Below, in pieces: positions 42,259 to 53,535 of a DNA stretch of 64,000 bases. The notes under the pieces are model-generated. The model did not search any database. It saw only the letters and a program-made list of their open reading frames with translations, and was not told the origin of the DNA. Made by a program: the position numbers and the translations under genes. Source of the DNA: Proteus mirabilis ATCC 29906 (GTDB lineage: Bacteria > Pseudomonadota > Gammaproteobacteria > Enterobacterales > Enterobacteriaceae); the NCBI RefSeq assembly GCF_000160755.1, contig NZ_GG668576.1, positions 95,956 to 159,955 on the forward strand, in the 5' to 3' direction. Positions within the stretch are counted from its first letter, which is position 1. Every line of letters begins with the position of its first letter.

Positions 42259-42419
42259 CGCTTATTGCGCATGTTATGGCTAGAAAATAATTAATTTATA
42301 TCAGCATTAATCCTATGACTCATCATCATGATTAATATTCAATATATATTATAATTATTTATATTTATAAAAACCAATGCCCTTATTACGATAAAAATAT
42401 TTAATTAACCATTTTGTGA

Positions 42420-42974
42420 TTAAAGTTGGATCACAAACTTACCCGGTTTAACTTCAATCCCTTTTGCTAATTTAAAGGCAGCCGCTTCTGCACTATTTTT
42501 TTCAGGGTTGAGCACATAAACAGGCTGATTATCAAAATAAGTCGCAATAGTCGTATCTAAGTAAGGTTTTAATGCCATTACAACCGGCTCCATTTTTTCA
42601 GGAGACACTTTATAGCTATCAATTTTCATTGACTTGATATATATCGCCCCAAGCTCTGCTTGATAAAAGGGTTGGCCTGATAAAGTTAAATTCACATTCG
42701 CGCCAGTTTTGCCAAACAAAGAATCAATTTTAAGAGAAGCACTACCAGAAAAGCTCACTTTTCCAGGCTCAGTACGACCAATTTGGATCGCTAAACCACT
42801 TAATGTGATATCGGCAGAAACAACACCGTCTTCCCCAATGTGTTTTTGTAATCCCGATTTTTGACTCAGATAGTCATTAATTACTTTTTCACTGACATCA
42901 AATTGTCTGATTTGATCACAGCCAGTCACTAAACTAGTTAATACAAATAAAGCAGTCAAAAAAATAGCTTTCAT
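42420..42974 (-). CDS. yceB: YceB, DUF1439 lipoprotein
   Basis: A 184-residue lipoprotein with the lipobox LVTGC and a DUF1439 domain. The segments IGRTEPGKVSFSGSASLKIDSLFG, PEKMEPVVMALKPYLDTTIATYF, QPVYVLNP and KLAKGIEVKPGKFVI follow E. coli YceB, for which no role is established. ATG 42974 is chosen because AAGGAG stands 5 bases ahead; a GTG at 42980 would lie on that site. It is read on the same strand as mdtH, 41 bases downstream. Confidence 0.9.
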   Translation of the reverse strand: MKAIFLTALFVLTSLVTGCDQIRQFDVSEKVINDYLSQKSGLQKHIGEDGVVSADITLSGLAIQIGRTEPGKVSFSGSASLKIDSLFGKTGANVNLTLSGQPFYQAELGAIYIKSMKIDSYKVSPEKMEPVVMALKPYLDTTIATYFDNQPVYVLNPEKNSAEAAAFKLAKGIEVKPGKFVIQL

Positions 42975-43015
42975 ACACACTCCTTGATGGTAAACACGCT
43001 AAGTGTACCTGATCT

Positions 43016-44218
43016 CTATGGGGTAAGCATGGCTGTTTCAATTTTTTTACGATTAAATTGTCGATGTAGTGCGTAAAGGGTGATAAATCCTATTGAGCCT
43101 AATAAAAACCAAGGTAGTTCAGGCAGTTCAAGTTGTTTGCCAATATCATACATCCATCCCCCTCCGGTATAGCCAATCGCGCCACCAAAAGCTAACCCTA
43201 ATCGACTAAAACCCATATAACTGCCTCGAGCACGAGGATCTGCTAAAGAGGCACTTAATGTTTCTCGAGCAGGCTCTGCGGTAATAGTGCCTAGGTAAAA
43301 TAGGGTGATAATAAGAAATATGGCATGTAATGAGTGGGTGATCCCCACAGGAAACATACTGATACTCATCAGAAATAATCCTGCCATTAAGCGCTGTTCT
43401 AGGCGAAAATGTTTTTCACTCCAACGGGCAATAGGGTAAAGCAGTGTTAATGATAATAAAGCTTCAATCGCATACATCCATTTTACTGCGCTAGGGGTGC
43501 CGGCAATTTCATTAACAACAATCGGAAACATCAGCATAACTTGTACCGACAGTACAAAGTATCCCGTAAGAGTAAGAACATACTGAACAAAACGTTTATC
43601 AAGAATAACGCGTTTTAGCCCTTCTTTTATCGGTGTTCTCGTGGTTGATATACGATAGGCAGGTAGTAACCAAGCATTAAAAATAGCCGCAAGAACGAAT
43701 ACGCCAGCGCCAACCCAACAAACTAAATGGAAATCATAAAGGAGTAACCAACTGCCAATTAAAGCCCCAATAACGGCACCCGCACTATCTTGCATTAATA
43801 ATAAAGAATAAAACCGACCCCGTTCATAAGGGCGAGTTAATTTTATCACGAGGGCAGTTCTTGGCGGATCAAATAAAGTGCCACCGAGTGCAGATAAAAT
43901 ACAAGATAACCAAAGGATCCAAGGTTCATCCGCTAAAGCCATTAATGCAAAGCCAAGAGCACGTAATAGCATACCGGTAATAATCATCGGCTTAGCACCA
44001 AATCGGTCGGCGATGGCACCGCCAAAAATGCCTAAGCCTTGCTGAACAAGTTGTCTTAACCCAAGGGCAAAGCCGACAATCACACCCGCCCAGCCTAATT
44101 GCTCAACAAACCGAATTGATATTAAAGGGAATACGACAAAAAATCCTAAAACAACCAGCATATTGTCAAGGAGGAGAAAGTATTTCCCCAAGGTGCGAGC
44201 TTGTGTTACCAGTGCCAT
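43016..44218 (-). CDS. mdtH: MdtH, MFS multidrug transporter
   Basis: A 400-residue major facilitator with 12 hydrophobic helices. Visible are the loop motif [17 protein letters not shown] (motif A), [18 protein letters not shown] and [31 protein letters not shown], almost as in E. coli MdtH, which gives resistance to some quinolones when overproduced. It is divergent from rimJ, as in E. coli. Confidence 0.95.
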   Translation of the reverse strand: MALVTQARTLGKYFLLLDNMLVVLGFFVVFPLISIRFVEQLGWAGVIVGFALGLRQLVQQGLGIFGGAIADRFGAKPMIITGMLLRALGFALMALADEPWILWLSCILSALGGTLFDPPRTALVIKLTRPYERGRFYSLLLMQDSAGAVIGALIGSWLLLYDFHLVCWVGAGVFVLAAIFNAWLLPAYRISTTRTPIKEGLKRVILDKRFVQYVLTLTGYFVLSVQVMLMFPIVVNEIAGTPSAVKWMYAIEALLSLTLLYPIARWSEKHFRLEQRLMAGLFLMSISMFPVGITHSLHAIFLIITLFYLGTITAEPARETLSASLADPRARGSYMGFSRLGLAFGGAIGYTGGGWMYDIGKQLELPELPWFLLGSIGFITLYALHRQFNRKKIETAMLTP

Positions 44219-44412
44219 TATTCACCATAAGTTAAACAAATGATTTAAAATAAATAAAAGGGAGGGCAAAGACAGAGCTTTGTTTATCTATTCTGTCTGT
44301 TAATTTTATTAATTGATAGCTTATTATAGATGATATTTTTTTATTGATGATAATGCTAGAAATAGTAGGATTACTTCAGAATAAGATTAATCAAAAATAC
44401 AACAGGACTGAT

Positions 44413-44994
44413 ATGTTTGGTTATCGTAGTGGGATCCCTAAAGTTCGTTTTGAAACGAAAAGAATGATCGTTCGCTTAGCTTATGAAAGAGATGCAGAGA
44501 AGTTAGCTAATTACTATACACTAAACCGCCATTTCTTGATCCCTTGGGAGCCAGTAAGAGATAAATCGCACTATTTACCTTCAGGGTGGGAGCACCGCTT
44601 ACTTTATATAAATGAATTGCACCGCCAAGAGAGTGCTTTTCATTTTCTATTATTGACGCCAAAAGAAGATGAAGTCATTGGGGTCGCTAATTACAGCAAT
44701 GTCATGCGTGGTGCTTTTAATGCCTGCTTTTTAGGTTATTCAGTCGGTGAGAAGTGGCAAGGGCAAGGCTATATGTCAGAAGCATTGCATGAAACATTAC
44801 GCTTTATGCAACGTCAACAAGGAATGCATCGTATTATGGCAAATTATATGCCTCATAATTTACGCAGTGGAAATTTATTGGCTAAACATGGCTTTGAACG
44901 AGAAGGTTACGCTAAAAATTATCTGCAGATAAATCAAGAATGGCGTGATCATGTGCTGACCGCATTAACAACTCGTCCTTCTCCCAAAGGATAA
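44413..44994 (+). CDS. rimJ: RimJ, ribosomal protein S5 alanine N-acetyltransferase
   Basis: A 193-residue GNAT enzyme that acetylates the N-terminal alanine of ribosomal protein S5. The acetyl-CoA loop is in [24 protein letters not shown] (Q-x-x-G-x-G/A), and the segments [11 protein letters not shown] and [23 protein letters not shown] fit RimJ. ATG 44413 (MFGYRS) has AGGA ahead and gives the E. coli length of 194; the frame is open to 44344 but that part is unlike the family. In E. coli yceH lies after rimJ; here murJ follows at once. Confidence 0.93.
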   Translation: MFGYRSGIPKVRFETKRMIVRLAYERDAEKLANYYTLNRHFLIPWEPVRDKSHYLPSGWEHRLLYINELHRQESAFHFLLLTPKEDEVIGVANYSNVMRGAFNACFLGYSVGEKWQGQGYMSEALHETLRFMQRQQGMHRIMANYMPHNLRSGNLLAKHGFEREGYAKNYLQINQEWRDHVLTALTTRPSPKG

Positions 44995-45164
44995 TGGCGA
45001 ATATACATTAAAATAGTGAGTTTTTTGACTAAGGTGAACTATTTTTTGATCAAAAAAACAGTTAAGTGTATTCCTAGCAAGTTGATGATTGATTTTTCAG
45101 TGTGAGAGACGGAGTATAGTCTCTTTCTTTTTATTCCTTACCACAACAAACACTAGAATGAACT

Positions 45165-46700
45165 ATGAATTTACTTAAATCACTGGCTGCAGTGAGTTCG
45201 ATGACGATGTTTTCACGAGTACTGGGCTTTATTCGTGATGCGATTATTGCGCGTATTTTTGGCGCAGGTATGGCAACCGATGCTTTTTTTGTTGCTTTTA
45301 AACTACCTAATCTATTGCGACGCATTTTTGCCGAAGGCGCATTTTCACAGGCATTTGTTCCTATTTTAGCTGAGTATAAAAGTCAACAGGGAGAAGAGGC
45401 AACTCGTACCTTTATTGCTTATGTATCGGGAATGCTGACGTTGATCTTAGCGATTGTCACAGTAATAGGGATAGTTGCCGCACCGTGGGTTATTTATATT
45501 ACGGCACCCGGTTTTGCTGATTCAGCGGATAAATTCCAACTCACAACGGATCTATTGAAAATCACCTTTCCCTATATTTTATTAATTTCATTAGCATCAT
45601 TAACAGGGTCTATTTTAAATACTTGGAATCGCTTTTCTGTTCCAGCTTTTGCACCTACGTTGTTAAACGTGAGTATGATCTTTTTTGCTCTCGTTGTTGC
45701 TCCTTATTGTGATCCACCTATTATGGCGCTTGCTTGGGCTGTTTTAGCAGGAGGAATTTTACAGTTGGGGTATCAACTTCCGCATCTGAAAAAAATAGGG
45801 ATGTTGGTATTACCGCGGATCTCGTTTAAAAATAGCGGAGTGTGGCGTGTTATTAAATTGATGGGACCCGCTATTTTAGGGGTTTCTGTCAGCCAAATTT
45901 CGCTGATCATCAATACTATTTTTGCCTCATTCTTGGTGTCTGGCTCAGTCTCTTGGATGTATTACGCCGATCGCCTAATGGAACTTCCTACTGGTGTGTT
46001 AGGGGTGGCATTAGGAACAATTCTATTACCTTCATTATCTAAAAGTTTTGCCAGCGGCAACACACAAGAATATCAGAAATTAATGGATTGGGGATTAAGG
46101 CTTTGTTTTTTATTGGCTTTACCTTGTACCTTGGGTTTGGCTTTATTATCAGGCCCTTTAACCATTTCGTTATTTCAATATGGTAATTTTAATGGGCATG
46201 ATGCTCTAATGACTCAACAAGCATTAGTGGCGTATTGCATTGGGTTAATGGGGTTAATTATTATAAAAATATTAGCACCGGGCTTTTATTCTCGCCAAGA
46301 TATTAAAACCCCGGTTAAAATTGCCATTGCAACGCTTATTTTGACTCAATTAATGAACCTTGCTTTTGTTGGGAGTTTAAAGCATGTGGGACTGGCTCTT
46401 TCGATTGGATTAGCCGCTTGTTTTAATGCAGGAATGCTATTTTGGCAAATCCGTAAACAAGATATTTATCAACCATTAGCGGGTTGGCCTATCTTTTTAT
46501 TAAAACTTGCTATTGCGTTAGCTGTGATGAGTGCTGTATTAGTCGGCATGCTATGGGTGATGCCTGATTGGCAACAAGGGAATATGCTAATGCGTATTTT
46601 ACGTTTATTACTTGTTGTTGTTGCTGGTGCCGCAAGTTATTTTGTCACTTTATATGCTGTTGGATTTAGACCGAAGCATTTTTCTCTACGCGCATTATAA
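45165..46700 (+). CDS. murJ: MurJ, lipid II flippase
   Basis: A 511-residue membrane protein of the MOP superfamily with about 14 hydrophobic helices that moves lipid II across the inner membrane. Conserved parts include [45 protein letters not shown], and [21 protein letters not shown]. It ends with the family's usual C-terminal helices. In E. coli the flagellar genes flgN and flgM follow; here they do not. Confidence 0.96.
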   Translation: MNLLKSLAAVSSMTMFSRVLGFIRDAIIARIFGAGMATDAFFVAFKLPNLLRRIFAEGAFSQAFVPILAEYKSQQGEEATRTFIAYVSGMLTLILAIVTVIGIVAAPWVIYITAPGFADSADKFQLTTDLLKITFPYILLISLASLTGSILNTWNRFSVPAFAPTLLNVSMIFFALVVAPYCDPPIMALAWAVLAGGILQLGYQLPHLKKIGMLVLPRISFKNSGVWRVIKLMGPAILGVSVSQISLIINTIFASFLVSGSVSWMYYADRLMELPTGVLGVALGTILLPSLSKSFASGNTQEYQKLMDWGLRLCFLLALPCTLGLALLSGPLTISLFQYGNFNGHDALMTQQALVAYCIGLMGLIIIKILAPGFYSRQDIKTPVKIAIATLILTQLMNLAFVGSLKHVGLALSIGLAACFNAGMLFWQIRKQDIYQPLAGWPIFLLKLAIALAVMSAVLVGMLWVMPDWQQGNMLMRILRLLLVVVAGAASYFVTLYAVGFRPKHFSLRAL

Positions 46701-46716
46701 TTTTATTGTCAAACTG

Positions 46717-46746
46717 GCGCCTCACTGAGTGTAACAAAGTGGGGCG
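46717..46746 (+). terminator. Possible terminator after murJ
   Basis: GCGCCTCACT pairs with AGTGGGGCG with one G-T pair; it is followed by TTGTCTATTTATT, a weak tail. Confidence 0.55.
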
Positions 46747-47739
46747 TTGTCTATTTATTACCACTATTTAACATCACCTATAGTTAGTGTTTTTCTCTTA
46801 TTTTAGACAAAAAATATTGTTATCTAGATCACATTTATACCATGTAATTTACGCAATAAAATACATGATTAAATTTTCTAGCGAATAGTCGTGAAGGAAA
46901 ACAAGAGATAAATATTTATTTTTTTATTAATTTTTTTTCTGTCAAATAAATAAATTCTCCATTTTTTGCCTATATTAGCCCATATTTAACCGTTAATTAA
47001 TAAGAAAAACTTAACATATTTTAAAGGTGATGGGTTTAGACAAATTGTGTACTTTAAGTAATATTTTACATAAAGTAAAAAAATAGACGCTATTTTCTAG
47101 CAACTTACGCTTTGACAAATTATCTTTTTTTAGATAAACTCTCTTGTGTTGTTTAGGTTTAAAAATTGACACATCTGTTAAATATTTCTTACTAAATGAT
47201 GAGATATTACGAATATTTCAAAATGTTGAGCTATATTTTAAAACATTTGAATTCTTTGATTTGAGACATATTATTATTTTTTCATTCAGGTAGATTAACA
47301 GTGACTGTAAAGTTATTTGCTTGTTATCGTTCAGTACTACTGAAAGCAATCATATCTATTTTGTCTGCGCTTCGGATAGATAATGCGATTGCTAGGGATA
47401 AGCAGTGAACAGTAGATTGTGTTAATAATGAAATTTATTTTGGATCTGTGATTGGTAAGTAGTTATAACTACTCATTTTAGGTCTAAAACCTGATAGTGG
47501 TTTTTTCATTTCTCTCGTCTTTGTTTTCTGTTTTTCCCTCTCTTTTCTTATTCTTGAATACCTTTCTTTATTTTTTCTATTAATAGCTCTATAACGCAAA
47601 TTATTTTCTATCTAATTTATTATAATTAACTAAGCTATCAAGCGTTATAACCGTTGAATATGTAGAATAAAAACTACTAAATAATCATTTAACGAGTATT
47701 TTATCACACTAAAAAATAAAGTGTGTTTTAGGAGCGATT
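46747..47739. other. Gene-poor kilobase between murJ and a lipoprotein gene
   Basis: Very AT-rich apart from a patch at about 47300-47410, which holds a small frame (see that entry). GTAGTTATAACTAC (47459-47472) is a perfect palindrome, and AAACC-N7-GGTTT before a run of T (about 47488-47510) looks like a weak terminator. This pattern may mean a small RNA gene in about 47280-47510, but I recognise none. Confidence 0.35.
47301..47408 (+). CDS. Possible small protein of 35 residues
   Basis: A GTG-started frame gives MTVKLFACYRSVLLKAII, then SILSALRIDNAIARDKQ: a basic N terminus, a hydrophobic middle and a charged end, as in small membrane-bound proteins. AGG lies about 11 bases ahead, which is far. 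The stretch is less AT-rich than its surroundings. It may be chance, or part of a structured RNA, since GCAATC...ATCTAT and ATAGAT...GATTGC within it can pair. Confidence 0.25.
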   Translation: MTVKLFACYRSVLLKAIISILSALRIDNAIARDKQ

Positions 47740-48012
47740 ATGAAAAAGGCCATTATCTTTTCGGTATCATTAGCCACATTATTTCTTGCTGGTTGCACTG
47801 CAGATGGAAAAATCAAAACCTCTCAACTGACACCCGTTAACTGTGTCGGCGTATTTAATAAAACTAATGAACAAGTCAGCTTTACGGCAAAAGATGTTGA
47901 TCAGCGCTTATACAGCCCAGATAAGCCAATAGACAGTGTTGATGGTTGGATTGATGTTAAAGATGTTTCTGGTCTTCTCTGTGAGGATGTGATCACGGCT
48001 AATGAAGACTAG
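47740..48012 (+). CDS. Small lipoprotein, unknown function
   Basis: A 90-residue predicted lipoprotein: signal peptide MKKAIIFSVSLATLFLAGC with lipobox LAGC (Cys19), then a short mature part with two cysteines (VNCVGVF and GLLCEDV) that could form a disulphide. I do not recognise the family. GGAG stands 6 bases before the ATG. It is alone between a gene-poor kilobase and a terminator shared with argS. Confidence 0.75.
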   Translation: MKKAIIFSVSLATLFLAGCTADGKIKTSQLTPVNCVGVFNKTNEQVSFTAKDVDQRLYSPDKPIDSVDGWIDVKDVSGLLCEDVITANED

Positions 48013-48106
48013 TGATATTAGCATCAAGGCATGGTTTATTGTTAGTTAAGATAGTAACGGTTAATCAACTCGCTATTAAGTTTCTATCTATTAAGTTTCT
48101 ATAATG

Positions 48107-48140
48107 AAAAACCGATGGTGATTTCACCATCGGTTTTTTT
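48107..48140. terminator. Bidirectional terminator, lipoprotein gene/argS
   Basis: Stem ACCGATGGTGA (48111-48121) with TCACCATCGGT (48124-48134), A-run before and T-run after, so it serves convergent transcripts on both strands. Confidence 0.9.
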
Positions 48141-48160
48141 AGATAAATATAATGGCTTAA

Positions 48161-49891
48161 TTACATTCTATCGACAGTTTCAATACCTAAAGTCTCTAAG
48201 CCTTGCTTTAAGGTTCTTGCTGTTAAACGTGCTAGCTTAAGACGGCTTTGGCGTACATTGTCATCTTCGGCCGATAGAATAGGGCAGTTCTCGTAAAAAC
48301 CTGAGAAGGACTGCGCTAAATCATATAAGTATGCACACATTACATGAGGTGTACCTTCACGTGCAACCTGCGTGATAGTCTCGTCAAACTGTACTAAACG
48401 TAGTGCCAGTTGTTTTTCATGAGGCTGTGTTAATGAGATAGGCTGGGTTAATGCGCTTTCATCTATTTCTGCACGTTTAAAGATAGAGGCAACACGAGTA
48501 TAGGCATATTGCATATAAGGTGCAGTATTACCTTCAAAACTTAACATCAGATCCCAATCGAAAATATAATCGGTGGTTCTGTTCTTTGATAAATCTGCGT
48601 ATTTAACAGCACCAATGCCCACTACACGAGCAATATTATTTAATTCCTCTTCATCCATATCAGGATTTTTTTCGCGAATTAATGTTAATGCTCTTTCATG
48701 AGCCTCATCGAGTAAGTCAGTTAAACGTACTGTGCCACCCGAGCGCGTTTTAAATGGACGCCCATCTTTACCTAACATCATGCCAAACATATGGTGTTCG
48801 AGTGACATACTATCAGGAATATAGCCTGCTTTACGGACGATAGTCCAAGCCTGCATTAAATGCTGATGTTGACGTGAGTCGATGTAATATAATACGCGGT
48901 TTGCATGTAATTGTTCATGGCGATATTTAGCACAGGCAATATCCGTTGTTGTATAAAGGTAACCACCATCTTTTTTCTGGATAATGACTCCCATTGGTTC
49001 GCCTTCCTTGTTTTTATATTCATCAAGGAAAACAACAGTAGCGCCTTCACTTTCAACAGCAAGACCTTTTGCTTTAAGATCAGCAACAATACCCGGCAGC
49101 ATTGGGTTATAAAGACTTTCACCCATAATATCATCTTCGGTTAAAGTGACATTAAGGCGTTGATAAGTTAGCTGATTTTGTTGCATTGTGATATCGACAA
49201 GCTTGCGCCACATAGTACGGCAGTATTCATCACCACCTTGTAGTCTAACGACATAATTACGGGCACGTTCAGCGAATACTTCATCTTCGTCATAACATTT
49301 TTTAGCTTCACGATAGAACTCTTCGAGATCCGCTAATGCCATATCTGCGGCATTTTCATTTTGCTTTTTCTCTAAATAAGCAATCAGCATACCGAATTGC
49401 GTACCCCAATCACCAAGGTGATTAGCGCGAATAACATTATGACCTAAAAAAGAGAGAGTACGTGCGCTGGCATCACCAATAATGGTTGAACGCAAGTGAC
49501 CCACATGCATTTGCTTTGCAACGTTAGGTGATGAGTAGTCAATCACAATCGTTTCAGGGGTTACCTTGGTAATATTAAGGTGCTCATCCGCTAATGCGAA
49601 TTCGGCTTGTTGTGCAACCCAAACGGGTGATAAGAAGATATTGATAAAACCAGGGCCTGCTATTTCAACTTTATCTGCAATATCTGTGATATCAAGGTGT
49701 TCCAGAATTTTTTCTGCGAGTTGTCGGGGTGGGATACCCATTTTTTTTGCCGCTCCCATGACACCATTCGCCTGATAGTCACCAAATTGCACTTTAGCTG
49801 ACTGACGGACAAGTGGTTCGCTATCAGCAGGGGCGCCAGCAGCGCTCATCGCCATACTGATTTTTTCTGAAAGAAAAGCCTGAATATTCAC
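48161..49891 (-). CDS. argS: Arginyl-tRNA synthetase
   Basis: A 576-residue class I synthetase that charges tRNA-Arg. The HIGH-type signature is [13 protein letters not shown] in [15 protein letters not shown], and the C-terminal anticodon-binding domain ends with DRM, where the family ends in RM. Like most ArgRS it has no canonical KMSKS. Length is 577 in E. coli. It is divergent from yecM; in E. coli yecM and argS are also neighbours. Confidence 0.97.
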   Translation of the reverse strand: MNIQAFLSEKISMAMSAAGAPADSEPLVRQSAKVQFGDYQANGVMGAAKKMGIPPRQLAEKILEHLDITDIADKVEIAGPGFINIFLSPVWVAQQAEFALADEHLNITKVTPETIVIDYSSPNVAKQMHVGHLRSTIIGDASARTLSFLGHNVIRANHLGDWGTQFGMLIAYLEKKQNENAADMALADLEEFYREAKKCYDEDEVFAERARNYVVRLQGGDEYCRTMWRKLVDITMQQNQLTYQRLNVTLTEDDIMGESLYNPMLPGIVADLKAKGLAVESEGATVVFLDEYKNKEGEPMGVIIQKKDGGYLYTTTDIACAKYRHEQLHANRVLYYIDSRQHQHLMQAWTIVRKAGYIPDSMSLEHHMFGMMLGKDGRPFKTRSGGTVRLTDLLDEAHERALTLIREKNPDMDEEELNNIARVVGIGAVKYADLSKNRTTDYIFDWDLMLSFEGNTAPYMQYAYTRVASIFKRAEIDESALTQPISLTQPHEKQLALRLVQFDETITQVAREGTPHVMCAYLYDLAQSFSGFYENCPILSAEDDNVRQSRLKLARLTARTLKQGLETLGIETVDRM

Positions 49892-50063
49892 CGGGTTACC
49901 TTAAATTATTGAGAAAATAAAACCTGACGACATTAGCCAGACAGGTTTTTATAAAGAATATGAATTTAACCTTGAATTTATAACATATTCTAGCTAGAAC
50001 ATGCTACTATCTGCGCCTTATCTTTAAGGGTTTTTCTCTGTTTTTTCTCTTAGGTTACTTATC

Positions 50064-50618
50064 ATGGTGCTTTTTTCCGCAATTCCTTTCTTAAATAACT
50101 TAACGCAAGAGCTTCCTCTATTTGCAAAAAATTTAACTCTACTGGCGAATAAACTATCCCTCGACCTTGATGCTTATCAAACCGATCATATATCGTTACG
50201 TTGTCACGATTTGGCGTTAGCAGAACAGTGGCGTAATGGCTTAAGTCAATGTGGCGAGTGTATTTCAGATAATATGATTAATGGGCGACCTATTTATCTC
50301 TTTAAGCTAGCCTCACCTTTAACACTGTTAGGCCAGCAAATATCTATTGTTGAGTTACCTTATCCAACAGATAAAAAATACCAATATCAAGGTTGGGAAC
50401 ATATTGAACAGGTAATAAATGTTGCTCCTGAAAAATTAGTTGAAAAGGTGATGACATTATTACCCCATCCTTTACCTGAAGGGATTAAAATTAAAATAAG
50501 TGAACCTAAAGCTGAAAAAGAACGTTTACCTAATCCAACCGTTGCCATAACCGATGGTATCGTTACCATAAAGTATCACCCATATTCCTTACTGAAAATT
50601 GTAGAAAGTGAGTGTTGA
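50064..50618 (+). CDS. yecM: YecM, VOC-superfamily protein
   Basis: A 184-residue protein of the YecM family, with the vicinal oxygen chelate fold known from the E. coli structure (YQTDHISLRCHDLALAEQW, NGRPIYLFKLA, ISIVELPYPTDKKYQYQGWEHIEQV). His in TDHISLR and Glu in IVELP could bind a metal. The function is unknown. It lies between argS and cutC as in E. coli. Confidence 0.9.
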   Translation: MVLFSAIPFLNNLTQELPLFAKNLTLLANKLSLDLDAYQTDHISLRCHDLALAEQWRNGLSQCGECISDNMINGRPIYLFKLASPLTLLGQQISIVELPYPTDKKYQYQGWEHIEQVINVAPEKLVEKVMTLLPHPLPEGIKIKISEPKAEKERLPNPTVAITDGIVTIKYHPYSLLKIVESEC

Positions 50619-50784
50619 ACAACATTTTTAGAAAATAAATTGCTTGTATCAGCACAAAATTCTGATATTGGAATTGAATGAGTAACGATATTCGACAACT
50701 ATTATTAACAATTACTGATAGTAGTTGCTGAGAAATATCGTTATTTTCTAATTGCTTTCTGTATTAAGGATAGAGAGGGGTGGT

Positions 50785-51537
50785 ATGGCAAAACTGGAGA
50801 TTTGCTGCTTTGGTGCAGAATGCGCACTGATCGCAGAACGTTCGGGGGCTGATAGAATTGAGCTGTGTACAAGCCCGTCAGAAGGGGGTGTAACACCGAG
50901 TTATGGAATATTAAAACAAGTCATAGATCTCGTTCGTATCCCCGTTCATCCTATTATTCGTCCGCGTGGTGGTGATTTTTGTTATAGCCAAGCCGATTTT
51001 GCTGCGATGAAAAACGATATCAGTATGATCCGTGATATGGGTTTTTCCGGTGCTGTGGTTGGTATATTAAATGAAGAAGGTCACATTGATTTACCTAAAA
51101 TGGCGATTTTGATGGAATTAGCAGGGCCTTTAGCCATTACGTTTCATCGCGCTTTTGATATGTGTATTAATCCATTGCTAGCGTTAGATCAGCTGACTCA
51201 ATTAGGTGTTGCTCGTATTTTAACTTCAGGTCAGCAAGCTAATGCTGAATTAGGCTTACCTCTATTAAGAACACTGAATGAAAAAACCCAAGGGCCGATT
51301 ATTATGGCGGGGGCGGGAGTTCGTTTAAGTAATATTCAGAAATTTTTAGATTCGGGATTACAAGAGATCCATAGCTCAGCGGGCAAACAAGCACCCTCGA
51401 CAATGAATTATCGTAAAGCGGGGGTCACCATGAGTTCAGACAGCGAAGTGGATGAATTTACCCATTATTGTGTGGATGAAGATGTGGTGGGGGCAATGAA
51501 GGATATTATGAGTATTTATACAACATCTGTTAATTAA
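50785..51537 (+). CDS. cutC: CutC-family protein
   Basis: A 250-residue TIM-barrel protein of the CutC family ([70 protein letters not shown]). It was linked to copper tolerance in E. coli, though a direct role is disputed. ATG 50785 has GAGGG ahead; the frame is open to 50752 but unlike the family there. A strong terminator follows. Confidence 0.93.
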   Translation: MAKLEICCFGAECALIAERSGADRIELCTSPSEGGVTPSYGILKQVIDLVRIPVHPIIRPRGGDFCYSQADFAAMKNDISMIRDMGFSGAVVGILNEEGHIDLPKMAILMELAGPLAITFHRAFDMCINPLLALDQLTQLGVARILTSGQQANAELGLPLLRTLNEKTQGPIIMAGAGVRLSNIQKFLDSGLQEIHSSAGKQAPSTMNYRKAGVTMSSDSEVDEFTHYCVDEDVVGAMKDIMSIYTTSVN

Positions 51538-51556
51538 TATAATCTTTTATAAATCG

Positions 51557-51585
51557 AAAGGGAGTGATAGTGTTTCACTCCCTTT
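51557..51585. terminator. Terminator after cutC
   Basis: Perfect 11-bp stem AAAGGGAGTGA (51557-51567) with TCACTCCCTTT (51575-51585), between convergent genes. Confidence 0.82.
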
Positions 51586-51592
51586 ATTAAAT

Positions 51593-53182
51593 TTATTGAC
51601 CAATAGCTAGATTATTAATAGCCAGACCAATCCAAGATGGAACGGGGCGATGTTTTCCGTCAGGTTGTGTTATCAAAGAGCACCACAAACCTGCTTCGTT
51701 ACAAGATGAATCAGGCCTTGTATCACCTCTTACTGTGAATTCATCTGCCTTTAAAGCCAGCGCAGCTGAGCCACCGCCATCTAACTCCATAGATTGCGCA
51801 ATGCTAAGGCCATAATATAAATGATGCAGATCATTGCGGCTTATTCCCTCTCTATAACTACCACCTTGGAAAATATAAATAAGGCTATTGTTATCATCAG
51901 CACCCATTGCGAGTCGGGTTGTCTCTGAATCGCCAGAATCAGGGGTAGGGAGTGGTGTTAATCCGCGAACAGGTAAACCGGAGCCTGATATAGCAATAAA
52001 GTGATATCCTGATAAAGAGAGTTCATTGGCATACAGTTCAATCGCAGGATCAGATACTTTTTTGCTATAGTAGATATCTATCCTAGATGTTTGATCTAAC
52101 ACCCAAAACAGTGCATCTAATGCGATTTGCTCATTATTGTTATTGATAAAGTAATTAGGCCCTGCAAAAAACTGATTGGGCTCGTTATGAGTACCATGAG
52201 TGGGTCCTTGTGCGATATTATCGTAATATATCCCTAATGGCACTGAGCAAAGATTACTCTGCCAAGTGGTGTTATTGAGTTGAGGACGAACATCAAAATA
52301 GTTTGCATTTAAAGCCACTAACGGTTTATCTAGTTTGTTCCATGCCTGTTCTGGGGTATAAAGCTCCGCTGTCTGTGAAGTGCCATCCTGTGTTTTAGCA
52401 TTTGTATTACCTTCGCAGCGGGCTGCCTCGCCTTGATGAGTATCACCTAATAGATGAGGAATAAGGTATTTTTCTTTTTCATGAATTCTAGGAATAATCA
52501 ATAGATTGCCGTTATTGGCTAATGTATAGGTTCCTGAGCCTGCATTCATTGGTATTTCATAATGACCACCAAAAACGATATGACTTGGTTTTCCTGTTGT
52601 TAATGTTTCTGATTTTGCGTTCTCAATGAGAGAAAGCATTGCATTATAGGTGATATGAGATTCGATATAAGCCTCGCCATTACGAGCATTATCCCCTGTT
52701 ATCTGAAATGAACCTACTGCTTTACCATGCTCCCTAAAAATAAGCCATATCTGTTTTATATCTACGTTATAATCTCCCGAACGCACTGCGCTAAACTGCA
52801 ATCTCTGCACATGTTCATCTATGTTATTAATATTTTCTGTTGATCTTATTTCTTGTGTTTTCCCTGTTAATTTATGAGTGGCATTGGCGATAATATCAAT
52901 AGTTATCCCATCGTATTTCGCCCCTTTAAAGGATATCTTGTGTAGATAAACATCGATAAATAATGGTCTTAGATCTTTTCTATCACAAATATCAGTACTT
53001 AACTTTAAACTGACCGATTTATTATTGATATTTCGATTAGACATATTCACTTCTTTTCTTCCCCAGCAATTCCATTTTGCTGCTGGCGCGGGACTATTAT
53101 CTTGCTTTGATGGCACAGTGGCAGAGAAGGCAGGAAATATACTGCACCCTATAATAATGGCTAATAAATAATGTTTTAACAT
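51593..53182 (-). CDS. Exported phosphodiester-glycosidase-like protein
   Basis: A 529-residue exported protein. The signal peptide MLKHYLLAIIIGCSIFPAFSA is followed by an N-terminal beta-rich domain (about 35-230) that I do not recognise. From about 240 comes the NAGPA/DUF2233 fold, shown by LNANYFD (291-297) and LDGGGSAAL (467-475), the two hallmark motifs. The human relative uncovers mannose 6-phosphate by cutting GlcNAc off a phosphodiester; bacterial ones are thought to act on glycan phosphodiesters. Cysteines in the last 50 residues suggest a disulphide. It stands alone; the natural substrate, perhaps teichoic or capsular polymer or host glycan, is unknown. Confidence 0.8.
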   Translation of the reverse strand: MLKHYLLAIIIGCSIFPAFSATVPSKQDNSPAPAAKWNCWGRKEVNMSNRNINNKSVSLKLSTDICDRKDLRPLFIDVYLHKISFKGAKYDGITIDIIANATHKLTGKTQEIRSTENINNIDEHVQRLQFSAVRSGDYNVDIKQIWLIFREHGKAVGSFQITGDNARNGEAYIESHITYNAMLSLIENAKSETLTTGKPSHIVFGGHYEIPMNAGSGTYTLANNGNLLIIPRIHEKEKYLIPHLLGDTHQGEAARCEGNTNAKTQDGTSQTAELYTPEQAWNKLDKPLVALNANYFDVRPQLNNTTWQSNLCSVPLGIYYDNIAQGPTHGTHNEPNQFFAGPNYFINNNNEQIALDALFWVLDQTSRIDIYYSKKVSDPAIELYANELSLSGYHFIAISGSGLPVRGLTPLPTPDSGDSETTRLAMGADDNNSLIYIFQGGSYREGISRNDLHHLYYGLSIAQSMELDGGGSAALALKADEFTVRGDTRPDSSCNEAGLWCSLITQPDGKHRPVPSWIGLAINNLAIGQ

Positions 53183-53535
53183 AAAGTTTTCTCCATTTGG
53201 CTAACAATAATTTGATAAAAATTAAAATAGATCCTCATTAATAATGAATAAGTTAAAGATTAAAGTTAGCAAATGTTTTACTGCTTTTTATATTATAAAA
53301 TTCCTCACAGTGGAAAATAATATTGAAATAGTGTTTATTGAGTTAAGTTTTATAATTAACAGACTGTTAAAAATAAATATCCAAAAAATTAAATAAAACA
53401 ATAGAAACTGCTAATAATGTTTATGTTAAGATTAAAAATAAAAAGATTATTAGCAATAAAGACGCTAAAAATTTTTATTGCTTCTAGCGTCTATACTGTT
53501 TTAACGTGGGAGCTAATTAGTTTGGTATGTTGCTA
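53183..53535. other. Gene-free AT-rich gap
   Basis: Between the glycosidase gene (promoter side) and the end of the ABC-F gene. TTTTTATTGCTTCTAGCGTC and GACGCTAAAAATT (53461-53493) can pair through GACGCTA.../...TAGCGTC, a possible ABC-F terminator. No gene seen. Confidence 0.4.
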
